Assembly (NCBI GenBank): GCA_023400235.1
Contig: JAEXFI010000016.1
Coordinates: 1-64,000, forward strand
Direction of reading: 5' to 3'
Length of the DNA stretch: 64,000 nt
Origin: Bacillota bacterium
GTDB taxonomy: Bacteria; Bacillota; Clostridia; Acetivibrionales; DSM-1351
A program made the position numbers and the translations under genes. Positions 8,269-17,225 of the stretch are shown here, piece after piece. The first letter of the stretch is position 1. Each line of letters opens with the position of its first letter. The notes under the pieces are model-generated. The model was not told where the DNA came from. It saw only the letters and a list, made by a program, of their open reading frames with translations, and did not search any database.

Positions 8269-8297
8269 ATTATACACTAAAATATTAAATTGGTCAA
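8269..8297 (-). promoter_or_regulatory. Sigma-A promoter of the dapB leader
   Basis: On the minus strand TTGACC (8297-8292) and TATAAT (8274-8269) are separated by exactly 17 bases. The predicted transcription start falls about 20 bases before the riboswitch, so the switch controls a transcript of its own rather than read-through from the 3D-protein gene. Confidence 0.85.
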
Positions 8298-8357
8298 TAT
8301 TTCCTTGTTTTTAACTGATTTTAATTATATTTCATTATATGCTGAGTTTATATTGAA

Positions 8358-9149
8358 TTATGACAATATAGATTCATCAATCTTCCCATTGCCAAGCTTT
8401 ACTAAATAGACATCATAATATTCTTCTCCCAATTCATAGGCAAACTTCTTATCAAAAACAGCAAAATCAAATCGTTTTTTACCCTTGATGGCACTTCCAG
8501 TATCCATGGCAACGGTATAGCCAAGTCCCTTGATGTAAAACACGGTGCCATAGGGCCAATGGGACTTGTCAACAGCTATTGACACCCCTGGTACAATAGG
8601 GAGCCCTGAGCTGGTTATACCCCTGTTATTGCCGCATTCCTCACTTGACGGAGTGTATGCCGTTCCCAGGAATTTGCCCAGGTATTTGCCCTTTGTAATT
8701 GTAGTTTTTAGTGCATCTTCAGTATAATAATTGTAGGACTGTGGTGTAACTCCCACAGAGGCTGCCTTTTTTAAGGACTTCTGCAATTCCAGGTTATCGC
8801 CGGTCAGAGCCTTTTTTGCAGCTTCAAGCTGCTGGTTTTTTTCCTTCAATGCTTCCATTTCTTTTGTCATTTTTTCATTTTGCTGTTTCAAACCCTTATT
8901 TTCAACACTGAGTATCTGACTTTGATTTTTATAGGAATTGCTGTTTTCTGCCAAGGAATGGTTTGATTTCATTATCATCATGGCAGATACACATTCACTG
9001 TTGTATTTTTCCCTGTAGAGCTCTAAAATGTTATTGCTTTTAAAGCAAATAAACGATAATACTGTCGTTACAACAAGAGACATGATTAATAGGGTTTTCA
9101 GCATTGTGCTATTGGCGTTTTTCATGTTTGGCCTGTCTTCTCTACCCAT
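8358..9149 (-). CDS. 3D-domain (Asp-Asp-Asp) cell-wall protein with coiled coil
   Basis: The protein is membrane-anchored (hydrophobic helix about residues 18-37), has a coiled coil of about 75 residues rich in Glu, Lys and Gln (about 70-130), and ends in a 3D domain. That domain has the three conserved acidic sites in SIAVDKSHWPYGT, YTVAMDTG and KKRFDFAVFD, together with GTAYTPSSEECGNN near its start. Such domains share the double-psi barrel of MltA and are found in peptidoglycan-lytic or germination proteins such as YabE and Sps-like factors. Two starts are possible, 9149 or the Met at 9125. Genes with 3D domains are often themselves under ydaO control, but here the riboswitch lies downstream of it. 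Confidence 0.85.
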   Translation of the reverse strand: MGREDRPNMKNANSTMLKTLLIMSLVVTTVLSFICFKSNNILELYREKYNSECVSAMMIMKSNHSLAENSNSYKNQSQILSVENKGLKQQNEKMTKEMEALKEKNQQLEAAKKALTGDNLELQKSLKKAASVGVTPQSYNYYTEDALKTTITKGKYLGKFLGTAYTPSSEECGNNRGITSSGLPIVPGVSIAVDKSHWPYGTVFYIKGLGYTVAMDTGSAIKGKKRFDFAVFDKKFAYELGEEYYDVYLVKLGNGKIDESILS

Positions 9150-9309
9150 TTATTGAAGCACTCCCGGTTAAAATTTTTTATTCATGCCATTATCTATTAT
9201 TTTCCAAAATGCTTACATTTTATACCCAGCATAACAACAATTTCTTTGGGGATAATTTAACCAAGGTGATAGCGTGAGAGATGCTTGTTGTAAGTAAAAG
9301 TGACATTCA

Positions 9310-9362
9310 CGCACAAAAGTCACTAGTGTCTTTCATTTCTGTTTGTGTGCGCGCTATGCGCG
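9310..9362 (+). other. Structured leader before the second ger operon
   Basis: CGCACAAA (9310-9317) can pair with TTTGTGTGCG (9342-9351) with a bulge, and GCGCGCTATGCGCG (9349-9362) is a compact palindrome ending a few bases before the gerA start. The pairings compete with each other. No known riboswitch class was recognised. Confidence 0.3.
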
Positions 9363-9377
9363 TAGATGGGAGATGAT

Positions 9378-10994
9378 ATGTTCAATTTTATAAAAAACAA
9401 GGTAACTTTTAAGACTTTAAAAACCTATGATAATAAAATAAAAAATCCGGATAAAAATGAGATAGAAAATGAAAATGCTGCCGCTGATAAAAATAAAAAA
9501 GGGGATGAAATCCCGGCGGCAATAGAAGAGGTTAAAAAAAGGCTGAACAAGGAGTTTTCTCTGTGCAGCGACTTTGTAGTTCGTGAAATTATTCTGGGGA
9601 ACACTGGCAAAAGGGTTATCATTGCCTGTATTGACGGCTATTTTGACAAGGCCATTCTGGCAGAGAATATTATCGAACCCATAGTCAATTTCAGGACAGA
9701 TAATAAGGAAAGTGAATTAATACTCAATTTAAAAAATAAAATACTTAGTATAAGTGATTTGAAAGACCTTACCTCCTTTTCCGACTCCGTGAACGGTATT
9801 TTAACGGGAGATGTGGCAGTTTATATTGACGGAGAGCACACTGCCTTCAAGCTGGGGCTGAAAGCTCCCGAAAAAAGGCCGGTGGGAGAGCCCGATACGG
9901 AAACCAGCCTTAAGGGCTCCCGTGAGGGCTTCTCTGAAAACCTCAGAACTAATACCATCCTTCTCAGGAGAAGGATAAAAAATACAAAATTCAAGATTGA
10001 GAGCATGCGTATTGGCAGAAAAACAAATACGGATATTGTTATCTGCTATGTTGAAGGTATAGTTTCTCCGGAGGTCTTACAGGAAGTAAAAGACAGGCTG
10101 GAGCAAATAAATATTGATGCGGTTCTGGCCACCGGTTACCTGGAGCAGTTCATTCAGGACGGAAGATATCCTCTGTTCCCTGTTGTAGGTAACAGCGAGA
10201 AGCCTGACAAGGTTGCCGCAAAAATACTGGAGGGCAGAGTTGCGATTATGGCTGACGGCACTCCAACCGTATTGACTGTGCCTTATATGATGATAGAAAG
10301 CTTTCAGGCCCAGGAGGATTACTTTGGAGAATATTATTTTGCATCTCTTATGAGGCTTCTCAGGGTTTTCGCATTTTTTATCTCAGTTTATCTTCCAGGA
10401 CTGTATGTGGCTGTAACTGCATTTCACCAGACAATAATTCCCTTCAAGCTGATGCTGACCATGGCTGCCACCCGTGAAGGTATCCCCTTCTCAGCATTTC
10501 TGGAAGCAGTTATAATGGTTATCACCTTTGAAATACTAAGGGAAGCGGGACTCCGTATGCCCCGGGCCATCGGACAGGCAGTAAGCATCGTGGGCGCAAT
10601 AGTGCTGGGCGATGCTGCGGTAAGTGCCGGAATAGCTTCTGCGCCCCTGGTTATAATAGCTGCTCTCTCCGGCATCTGCAGCTTTATTGTACCTCCTCTT
10701 ATGAAAAGCGGGGCGGTCACCAGATTGATCATTTTAATATCCGCAAATATTATGGGCTTGGTGGGAATTGGCTTTGTCACCTTTATGGTGACCATATACC
10801 TTTGCAATAAAAAGTCCTTCGGAGTGCCTTATCTCTCCCCCTTTGCACCATTGCATACAGCAGGAATGAAAGATGCACTTATTATCACTCCCATATGGAA
10901 AATGTACACACGGCCTGATTCTCTTGCCAAGGGGCGTGATTTTCAACGCACCACCGGAAAGCCTCACAGGAACAGGGGGAAACAAGATGGCTAG
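9378..10994 (+). CDS. gerA: GerA-type spore germination protein, second copy
   Basis: A subunit of a second germinant receptor. The N-terminal soluble part begins with a Lys/Asp/Asn-rich stretch of about 45 residues, then the GerA domains (RTNTILLRRRIKNTKF, RKTNTDIVICYVEG). The membrane part has LPGLYVAVTAFHQTIIP, EILREAGLRMPRAIGQ and KSFGVPYLSPFAP, all family signatures. I prefer the ATG at 9378, which has GGGAGA in front, over the ATG at 9366; the product is then 538 residues. The gene overlaps gerC by 8 bases. Sequence differs clearly from the copy at 3816-5534, so this is not a recent duplication. Confidence 0.93.
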   Translation: MFNFIKNKVTFKTLKTYDNKIKNPDKNEIENENAAADKNKKGDEIPAAIEEVKKRLNKEFSLCSDFVVREIILGNTGKRVIIACIDGYFDKAILAENIIEPIVNFRTDNKESELILNLKNKILSISDLKDLTSFSDSVNGILTGDVAVYIDGEHTAFKLGLKAPEKRPVGEPDTETSLKGSREGFSENLRTNTILLRRRIKNTKFKIESMRIGRKTNTDIVICYVEGIVSPEVLQEVKDRLEQINIDAVLATGYLEQFIQDGRYPLFPVVGNSEKPDKVAAKILEGRVAIMADGTPTVLTVPYMMIESFQAQEDYFGEYYFASLMRLLRVFAFFISVYLPGLYVAVTAFHQTIIPFKLMLTMAATREGIPFSAFLEAVIMVITFEILREAGLRMPRAIGQAVSIVGAIVLGDAAVSAGIASAPLVIIAALSGICSFIVPPLMKSGAVTRLIILISANIMGLVGIGFVTFMVTIYLCNKKSFGVPYLSPFAPLHTAGMKDALIITPIWKMYTRPDSLAKGRDFQRTTGKPHRNRGKQDG

Positions 10995-12153
10995 AAAGCT
11001 GGCTGTGCTTATTCTGACTGCTGCTGTCATAATAAACTGTACCGGTTGTTGGAATAACAGGGATTTAACGGAGCTTTCCATACTTACCGCTCTGGGAATT
11101 GATAAAAAGGGAGATAAGATTGAAGTCACCGCACAGATAATAAAACCCACAGATGTAAGCATCTCGGGGGCTGGCAGTGCGGGTGGCGGCGGCGGTGACA
11201 AAAAGAGCTACGTTGTAGTTTCACATGTGGACAAAACAGTTTTTGCAGCCTTGCGTGGAATGCTGTCAAAGGTAAACAAGAAAATTTTTTACAGCTCCTC
11301 CCAGGTCATAGTCATAAGTGAGGAACTGGCACGTGCCGGAGTTCAGGACTATATTGACTTTATTCTCAGGGATCATGAGACACAGTTTAAGTCCCTGGTC
11401 ATAATTGCAAAGGGAACAACTGCAAAGGAAATAGTACAGCAGGAGTATGAACTGTCAAAAGTACCCGGAGCTTATATAAGAGATACAATAAAAAACTCCG
11501 AGGCAAGAGGCTTTACAAAAGAAATCAACCTGCTGGAAATGGCACGTGAGCTGGCAACTGAAGGAAGAGAGCTTTCCATAGGTACCATAGAAAAGGAAGA
11601 CAAATCAACAATAACAGAAGGCATGGCTGTTTTTCACAATGACAAATTGGCAGGGTACATGGACAAGTATGAAACAAGGGGCTATTGCTTTATTACAAGA
11701 CGCCTTAAGAGCTCCATTTTGGAAATTCCCCATAAAGAAAAACCTGATAAGCTTATTGGAATTGAGCTGATGAAAACTTCTTCAAAAATAAAGGCCAAGC
11801 TGTCCCCGGACAGGAAAGTAGAAATTACAGTTAAAGTTAAAGTCTCAGGAAACATCGGTGAACAGCAGGCTATACAGGAAAAAAATATTATAGACTTTTG
11901 CCGCTGTACCCGTGAAGAACTTGAAAAGTATATAAAAGAAGAGTGTGAAAGTGCCATAAAGAAGAGCCAGCAAGAGTACAAAAGTGATATTTTCGGCTTT
12001 GGAATGCATGTATTTGACGAATATCCCGACTATTGGAAGAGCGTGGCAGACAAATGGAATGATGATGTCTATCCCAATATAAAGGTAAAGGTTGAGGTGG
12101 AGGCAAAGCTGCTGAGAACAGGCCTTATCGGCAAAAACATCCAGATTAAATAG
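10987..12153 (+). CDS. gerC: Ger(x)C family spore germination lipoprotein, second copy
   Basis: C subunit of the second receptor, with a lipoprotein signal ending in the TGC lipobox at Cys21 and followed by WNNRDLTELSILTALGIDK, typical of the family. The open frame runs back to 10873, but the ATG at 10987 gives a proper signal peptide and follows an AGGGGGAAA-like site; the product is 388 residues. A short Gly-rich stretch (AGSAGGGGGDKK, about residues 61-72) occupies the position where the other GerC in this window has its own GGGG run. It is placed second in the operon, so the order is A-C-small-B, unlike the first operon. Confidence 0.93.
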   Translation: MARKLAVLILTAAVIINCTGCWNNRDLTELSILTALGIDKKGDKIEVTAQIIKPTDVSISGAGSAGGGGGDKKSYVVVSHVDKTVFAALRGMLSKVNKKIFYSSSQVIVISEELARAGVQDYIDFILRDHETQFKSLVIIAKGTTAKEIVQQEYELSKVPGAYIRDTIKNSEARGFTKEINLLEMARELATEGRELSIGTIEKEDKSTITEGMAVFHNDKLAGYMDKYETRGYCFITRRLKSSILEIPHKEKPDKLIGIELMKTSSKIKAKLSPDRKVEITVKVKVSGNIGEQQAIQEKNIIDFCRCTREELEKYIKEECESAIKKSQQEYKSDIFGFGMHVFDEYPDYWKSVADKWNDDVYPNIKVKVEVEAKLLRTGLIGKNIQIK

Positions 12154-12159
12154 CATGGA

Positions 12160-12387
12160 GTGGTAACAATACTAAAAATAATTACAGGAATATCAATAGT
12201 AGTCTTAATATGCCTTAAGGAACTGGTAAATTCAAAACCTAGAGCCAGAGTCATGCTAGTTTATTTTACCATGACCGGCTTTGCTTTAGTGCTGGCAATC
12301 CTTATTAACCTTGAGCTTCAGCCTCCAAATCCGCTGAAAGCCCTTTTGAGTGCCTTAAAATACCTAGGATTGGAGGGTCAGAAATGA
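12160..12387 (+). CDS. Small two-helix membrane protein, GerD-subunit-like
   Basis: A 75-residue protein with two hydrophobic helices (about residues 3-20 and 32-50) joined by the basic loop KELVNSKPRAR and a short soluble tail. Start is GTG at 12160, six bases after the gerC stop; the only nearby ATG (12155) runs into a stop at once. Its last codon overlaps the gerB start by ATGA, showing translational coupling. Position and topology match the small D subunits described in some germinant receptor operons. The role is inferred from context; sequence similarity to the 55-residue protein at 1298 is not obvious by eye. Confidence 0.75.
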   Translation: MVTILKIITGISIVVLICLKELVNSKPRARVMLVYFTMTGFALVLAILINLELQPPNPLKALLSALKYLGLEGQK

Positions 12388-13496
12388 AAAGAGACGTAAA
12401 AATATCAAATTATCAGCTGGCCATTATGCTTATCGGCTATTTTTACGGCAGCACTGCCATTGCCAACCCCGCCATAGCAGCCAAAAGGGATGCCTGGCTG
12501 GCGGTAATTCTTGGCACCCTGCTAGGCACCCTTCTGGTAACCCTGCATTTATATATTTCCAAAATAAATAACGGTAAAAATCTTGTGGGAATACTGGAGT
12601 ATTGTTTTGGAAAGATAGCCGGAAAGCTGATATGCATTTTATATGTTTTATATTTCCTGTATTTGTCCACTTACAATGCCAGAACCTTCGGCGAATTTAT
12701 GATTGCTGTCAGCTATCCTGAAACACCTATGATAGTGTTGGTCACACTGCTGATAATATGTGCTGTTTATGCCGCCAGAAGCGGCCTCTCTGTCATCGGC
12801 AAAACCTGTGAGGTACTGGTGCCGCTGCTCCCGGCGGCAGTGCTGGTGGTGACCCTGTCTTTGCTGAACACCTCCGACTTTACTGGATTTAAACCCATGC
12901 TTCAGGATGTGGATGCGGTAATAAAGAGCAGCCTTGATCTGGTTAGCAATGTGTATGGAGATTTTGTGGTTTTTATCATGGTACTTCCCTATACAACCAG
13001 CGCCAAGGGTCGTTTTAAAGCTACCTATTGGGCAATCGCCGTAACGTTTGCAATCCTGTTTACTACTTCCAGCCGGAACATACAGCTAATAGGCCCTGCC
13101 CTAACGGATTATTTCAGATACCCTACCCATGTGGCAGCTCAGATGATTCCGGGAATAAGCATCGACCCGCTTGTTGATATGAACCTTCTGATTGGAGGTG
13201 GCGTGAAAGCAACACTGAGTATATATGGCTGTGCAAAAATAACAGGCGAGATATTTGGCATAGAAAATTGCAAGCCGCTCATAGCGGTTTTTGCATTGGT
13301 TCCCATAGTCCTGGGCTTCTGGTTCTTTCCCGACGCAGTGGAATTATACCATTGGGCTAAAAGCATGGGAGATTCCGTCTTATCAATCTTTCCCCAGCTT
13401 CTTATTCCCATTGCAATCTTGATTATTTCCATTGTCAAAAACAGAAAAAAGAAGAGAGAGGTCAGAAAAACTCCCCCGGAATTAATAATAGGCTGA
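12384..13496 (+). CDS. gerB: GerAB-type spore germination permease, second copy
   Basis: B subunit of the second receptor, 370 residues with about ten hydrophobic segments. It begins with the typical ISNYQLAIMLIGYFYGST and ends in a strongly basic tail (KNRKKKREVRK). Members belong to the amino-acid permease superfamily and form the probable germinant-binding pocket. The ATG overlaps the preceding small gene by four bases. Last of the four receptor genes; 47 bases separate it from the amidase-domain gene, which may be on the same transcript. Confidence 0.92.
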   Translation: MKRDVKISNYQLAIMLIGYFYGSTAIANPAIAAKRDAWLAVILGTLLGTLLVTLHLYISKINNGKNLVGILEYCFGKIAGKLICILYVLYFLYLSTYNARTFGEFMIAVSYPETPMIVLVTLLIICAVYAARSGLSVIGKTCEVLVPLLPAAVLVVTLSLLNTSDFTGFKPMLQDVDAVIKSSLDLVSNVYGDFVVFIMVLPYTTSAKGRFKATYWAIAVTFAILFTTSSRNIQLIGPALTDYFRYPTHVAAQMIPGISIDPLVDMNLLIGGGVKATLSIYGCAKITGEIFGIENCKPLIAVFALVPIVLGFWFFPDAVELYHWAKSMGDSVLSIFPQLLIPIAILIISIVKNRKKKREVRKTPPELIIG

Positions 13497-13543
13497 CTGC
13501 AAATCAGGTTATAGTTCACAACAGCTTAAATTTGGAGGTTTAT

Positions 13544-14764
13544 ATGAAAAAAAATACTTTAATACCCTGTATTGTTATGCTTTTGCTTTTTATTTCAGTC
13601 TTTGGCGCAGCAGCTCGGCCGGGGAGCCTAAAATCCCCCGACGGGTTTGTAAAGGATTATTTATGTGAAAAAATGAACTCCCTGATAACCAGGAATGTAG
13701 ATTCTCTGGACAAGTACTACTCAAATCGGAATATGGAGGAAAGAAAATACCTTTTATTTACCAAGCAGCAGCTTTTGCAGGATTTCCTGGTGGCTTACGC
13801 CAGCAATAACTACACCATAGAGAAGGTTTTTCCCACAGTAAGAGTTTTAAATGTTGAAATCCAGAATGGTTCTGCAAAAATAACCGCACTTTTAACGGCA
13901 CACCTTCACTGGAATGCCCAAAATTCCTCCGGCAGCCCTGTCATAGGCATTATTTCTGAAAACCATCAGCTCTGTCTGAGTAAGGAAAACGACCACTGGA
14001 TTATATCCAGTGACAAATTTGAAACCGACCGGGGTTCTTCAGAAGAATCCATAAATGCAGCGTATGATAAGTTGTCAAATACCGTGGACCAATTGAAAAA
14101 AGAGGCGGTAGACTCCCTGGAAAGAGCTAAGTCGAGCCGTCCTGGCAATATTCAGCTGATACCCAAGTCACAGGCTATAGAATCAGAATCCAGAACAATC
14201 TATAACAGGGATGACGCCTGCAATTGGGCCCAGAAATACTGGAAAAACTACTCGGCTGAATTTGTTAATCTGGGGGATCAGGAATGGGAGGGCGGAGATT
14301 GCACAAATTTCGTTTCTCAGTGTATGAGGGCCGGTGGTGCCGGAAATGATTCCCAAGGGATTTTTCAATGGTACTATATAAGAAAGGGCAATACCGCCAC
14401 AAAGGGAGACAGCTATTCCTGGACCTGGGCCACGGCCCGGGGACTGAACTCAGTTCTGACAGGGAATCACAGCAAAAAAGAATTCGGCCCAAGGGGATTG
14501 GAAAAGATAATTACAGGTGACGGGGCCTATAACTCCGAATTGGGTCAGTTTGTCACTCCCGGAGATATTATACAATACCAATTCACTGAAGCCCTTGGCT
14601 TAAAGCATTCTGCAATAATCGTTGGAATGGTTTATAACAGCGGTTCACAGAGGTATGAACCAGTGATTGCCACCCATTCCTTCGACTCCTGGAACCTGCC
14701 CTGGGCAAAAAATGCCTACAAAACTCATTTTATTCATATAACCGGTGTCAATCAGGCAGTGTAG
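13544..14764 (+). CDS. Secreted amidase-domain (Amidase_6) protein
   Basis: The protein has a signal peptide (residues 1-25), a variable N-terminal region of about 190 residues, and a C-terminal domain of the putative amidase family seen in Gram-positive sporulation and cell-wall proteins. The domain has the nucleophile motif EWEGGDCTNFVSQCMRAGG and the His motif LKHSAIIVGMV, giving a Cys-His papain-like site. The start is ATG at 13544, nine bases after GGAGG; 406 residues. It is downstream of the germination operon in the same direction, so a role in spore-wall hydrolysis during germination is plausible, but this is inferred from position. Confidence 0.85.
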   Translation: MKKNTLIPCIVMLLLFISVFGAAARPGSLKSPDGFVKDYLCEKMNSLITRNVDSLDKYYSNRNMEERKYLLFTKQQLLQDFLVAYASNNYTIEKVFPTVRVLNVEIQNGSAKITALLTAHLHWNAQNSSGSPVIGIISENHQLCLSKENDHWIISSDKFETDRGSSEESINAAYDKLSNTVDQLKKEAVDSLERAKSSRPGNIQLIPKSQAIESESRTIYNRDDACNWAQKYWKNYSAEFVNLGDQEWEGGDCTNFVSQCMRAGGAGNDSQGIFQWYYIRKGNTATKGDSYSWTWATARGLNSVLTGNHSKKEFGPRGLEKIITGDGAYNSELGQFVTPGDIIQYQFTEALGLKHSAIIVGMVYNSGSQRYEPVIATHSFDSWNLPWAKNAYKTHFIHITGVNQAV

Positions 14765-14812
14765 GATAATTGGCACCCGTTTCTTAAACACCCTTTACAT
14801 TCAAAACGGCAG

Positions 14813-15565
14813 CTATACTTTTCCTGTGTAACACCTGGTAATATGGGGTATGACCAGTTCTCCCCCATGTGCATACTTATAAAAAAGCTCGGTCAAGCTA
14901 TTTGTAAATTCATGGTAACAGGCATCTTTAGCACCAGGGGCATATGAAGCAGAAAGATTTCTGCCGATAAACCCCTCCAAATCATATGAAATATTGTAGT
15001 CAAGCTTTTTGGCAGTATATAAGCCATTTTTGTAAAGCAATGAAAACTCAGAAGGTCTTTCATCAATTCCGCCTGAAAACCCCTTAAAATCGGGACAGAA
15101 CCGTTTACATACAGCAGCGTTTTCAACTACCACTGCCGCATGTGCCACCCGACTGTTCCAGACCAGTACTACCAGTCCAGCTGGCTTTAAAACCCTGATG
15201 CACTCCTTTCTGAAGGCAGCGGCATCAAACCAGTGAAAAGCCTGGGCAACAGTTACAAAATCAACACTGCTGTCTTCAAGCTTTGTAGCCTCTGATGTTC
15301 CGTCAACCTGAGTAAAATTGTCAAATGCTTTCAAATAGCTTTCGGCTCTTGCTCTCATATCCTTGTCGGGTTCAACCCCAAATACACTGCTGCCCTTTTC
15401 CAGAAGCTGTCCTGTAAATAGCCCTGTACCTGCACCAACATCCGCAATAGTACTGGATTTATTAAAACCCACCTCACCGTACAGATATTCCATAAGGGCT
15501 TCTGGATAAACCGGCCTGTACTTTTCATATAATTTTGCTTTGCCGCTGAATTTCTCAGTGTTCAT
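14813..15565 (-). CDS. Class I SAM-dependent methyltransferase
   Basis: A 250-residue soluble enzyme of the methyltransferase type-11 group. Motif I is IADVGAGTGLFTG (about residues 41-53), the acidic end of strand 2 is VFGVEPDKDM, and the post-motif segment VDFVTVAQAFHWFD is the form common in trans-aconitate or UbiE-like small-molecule methyltransferases. Its opening FSGKAKLYEKYRPVYPE is also common in this subgroup. ATG at 15565 follows AAAGGGGAA. The substrate cannot be told from sequence. It converges with the amidase-domain gene, with 48 bases between. Confidence 0.85.
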   Translation of the reverse strand: MNTEKFSGKAKLYEKYRPVYPEALMEYLYGEVGFNKSSTIADVGAGTGLFTGQLLEKGSSVFGVEPDKDMRARAESYLKAFDNFTQVDGTSEATKLEDSSVDFVTVAQAFHWFDAAAFRKECIRVLKPAGLVVLVWNSRVAHAAVVVENAAVCKRFCPDFKGFSGGIDERPSEFSLLYKNGLYTAKKLDYNISYDLEGFIGRNLSASYAPGAKDACYHEFTNSLTELFYKYAHGGELVIPHITRCYTGKV

Positions 15566-15608
15566 TTTTTCCCCTTTTCCAGACTAACAGATTATTCTTC
15601 CCGCGTGA

Positions 15609-15854
15609 TTATTGCCGTTGCAGAAATTCACCAACCAGCTCATAGTCCTTCCTGTGCACATAGACGTAGTATAAAAAGGAATTGGCGGTATTTATTCCAA
15701 AAGCACCGGAGTGCCCCCTGTTTGAGGACCCCAAACTGTTTACGACCTTATATTGATATTTTATATTCTTTGCCGACAATATGGACCTTACCCGTGAGAA
15801 AGCCTCCATATCACTTCCAATATATACTTCTCTCCTGTTCCAGAACATTATCAT
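15609..15854 (-). CDS. Small conserved-looking protein, unknown function
   Basis: An 81-residue soluble protein (MIMFWNRREVYIGSDMEAF) with a strong GGAGGG site eight bases before the ATG. It has the look of a small ferredoxin-like or DUF2007-type domain (IYxGxxxxxFxxVRxILxxxxI, then FLYYVYVHRKDYE), where a beta-alpha-beta core recalls signal-transducing small proteins. It lies alone between the histidine kinase and the methyltransferase, 21 bases before the kinase stop. The DUF2007 resemblance is tentative. Confidence 0.6.
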   Translation of the reverse strand: MIMFWNRREVYIGSDMEAFSRVRSILSAKNIKYQYKVVNSLGSSNRGHSGAFGINTANSFLYYVYVHRKDYELVGEFLQRQ

Positions 15855-15875
15855 ATTAAGGTCCCTCCTTTATTG

Positions 15876-17225
15876 CTAACAGCACCTGACAACCACAGTA
15901 ATACTCATGGTATCTCCGTTACTGCTTGCGAAAATATCTCCATCCATTTTTTTCATTATCTTTTTGCATATATATAAACCCAGTCCGCTTCCTTGTTTGT
16001 CGTGGGCATTGGCACCTCTCCAGAAGCCTTCGAACATATGTATAAATTCTGTAGTGGAAATGGGCTTCCCGGAATTTGTTACAGTTATCAGCTTGCAGAA
16101 GTCCTCATTGGAAAAGCTGATTTCAATGTATTTCCCATCTCCGTATTTCATGGCATTTTCTATTATATTTTCCAATACCTCTACTAATCTCTCAAGGTCC
16201 CCTTTCAAAATAACATCATCAAAATCAGGGATAATAAAATCTGTCTTTATAAGCTGAAGCTTATCAGTATAGGTTTTTTGCAGCTGAGCAATCAGGCTGC
16301 TTAAATAAAACTCTCCGGAATTCACCTCAATATCCAGAATATCCCGGGTGGTAGCCTCAATAATTTCACCCACAAATCTTTCTATTTGATCAGCCTTTTC
16401 TTCAATATGTCTTGCTGCAGCAGCTTTCTTTTGCTCAGCAGCATAAAGATTGTCATAAATAGCTTTGGAATACAGCTTTATGGTACTCAAAGGAGTCTTT
16501 ATATCGTGTGATATGGTCAGTATCAGCGTCCTTTTTTCTTTTTCCAGCTGTAATTCCCGCCTTTTATGCTGTTCAAGATTTTCCCTCAGCAGGTTCAGCC
16601 CCCATAGAAACTTTCCGAAAAACCTGTTCTTATTCTCCTTTAACTCGGTCTTCAGGTGGCCTCTTGAGAGTTCATAGGGCAATTCCACCATTTCAATAAA
16701 CGGCTTTAATATTGAGTGTCTGATATAAAGCAATAAGGCTATAACCGATAAATACATTAACAGCAGGCACAAATCCGCATAAATAATTTTCCTTGTTAAA
16801 AAAGAATTACCTGCTGCCAAGGAGTATGTAAATCGCAAGTACCCTGTAACACGGCTGTTTTCTGCTCTTTCCTGAGCACTTATCAAACCGGAGGTACCGT
16901 CCTCAGGATTAATGCCGTCAAAAACCGGCTGTACTGTAAAGTCAGTTTTTCCATATAAGCCGCTGCCGCTAAAAAAATCCGTCAATTCCTTGGTTGAACA
17001 CGGTAATTTTAACTCTTCCAGCCTGCTTACATATGTAAATTGCTTCATATCAATACTGCCAATATTAATACCTTCTGAGACTAAAGCATTAATCCTGTTT
17101 ATATCAACCCTGTAGCCCTTGCTGCCTTCTAAATTTCCGCCAGAATAAAAGGCAAATGTGAATACCACCGTCAGTATCAGCCACAGGGCTGTTATTGCGC
17201 CTATAATCCTGTTATAATGCCTCAT
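15876..17225 (-). CDS. Membrane sensor histidine kinase
   Basis: The protein has two transmembrane helices (about residues 8-27 and 147-168) around an extracytoplasmic domain of 120 residues, then HisKA with the phosphoacceptor LTISHDIKTPLS (His240), and a HATPase domain with the N box ENIIENAMKYGDG, NSGKPI in place of DxGxGI, and the G2 box GSGLGLYICKKI. It overlaps the response regulator gene by 14 bases. The last gene of an operon permease-ATPase-regulator-kinase, it most likely senses the state of, or a substrate of, the adjacent exporter. The DxG to NSG change is found in several Gram-positive kinases and does not imply inactivity. Confidence 0.93.
   Translation of the reverse strand: MRHYNRIIGAITALWLILTVVFTFAFYSGGNLEGSKGYRVDINRINALVSEGINIGSIDMKQFTYVSRLEELKLPCSTKELTDFFSGSGLYGKTDFTVQPVFDGINPEDGTSGLISAQERAENSRVTGYLRFTYSLAAGNSFLTRKIIYADLCLLLMYLSVIALLLYIRHSILKPFIEMVELPYELSRGHLKTELKENKNRFFGKFLWGLNLLRENLEQHKRRELQLEKEKRTLILTISHDIKTPLSTIKLYSKAIYDNLYAAEQKKAAAARHIEEKADQIERFVGEIIEATTRDILDIEVNSGEFYLSSLIAQLQKTYTDKLQLIKTDFIIPDFDDVILKGDLERLVEVLENIIENAMKYGDGKYIEISFSNEDFCKLITVTNSGKPISTTEFIHMFEGFWRGANAHDKQGSGLGLYICKKIMKKMDGDIFASSNGDTMSITVVVRCC

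Larger units (their letters stand above)
7958..8357 (-). other. 400-bp gap holding the regulated dapB leader
   Basis: The gap contains, in order of transcription on the minus strand, a sigma-A promoter (8269-8297), a ydaO-type riboswitch (8100-8242), an intrinsic terminator (8052-8079) and about 95 bases leading to the dapB ATG with a GGGAGGGG ribosome site. The 60 bases next to the 3D-protein stop are AT-rich with no clear terminator for that gene. Confidence 0.8.
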
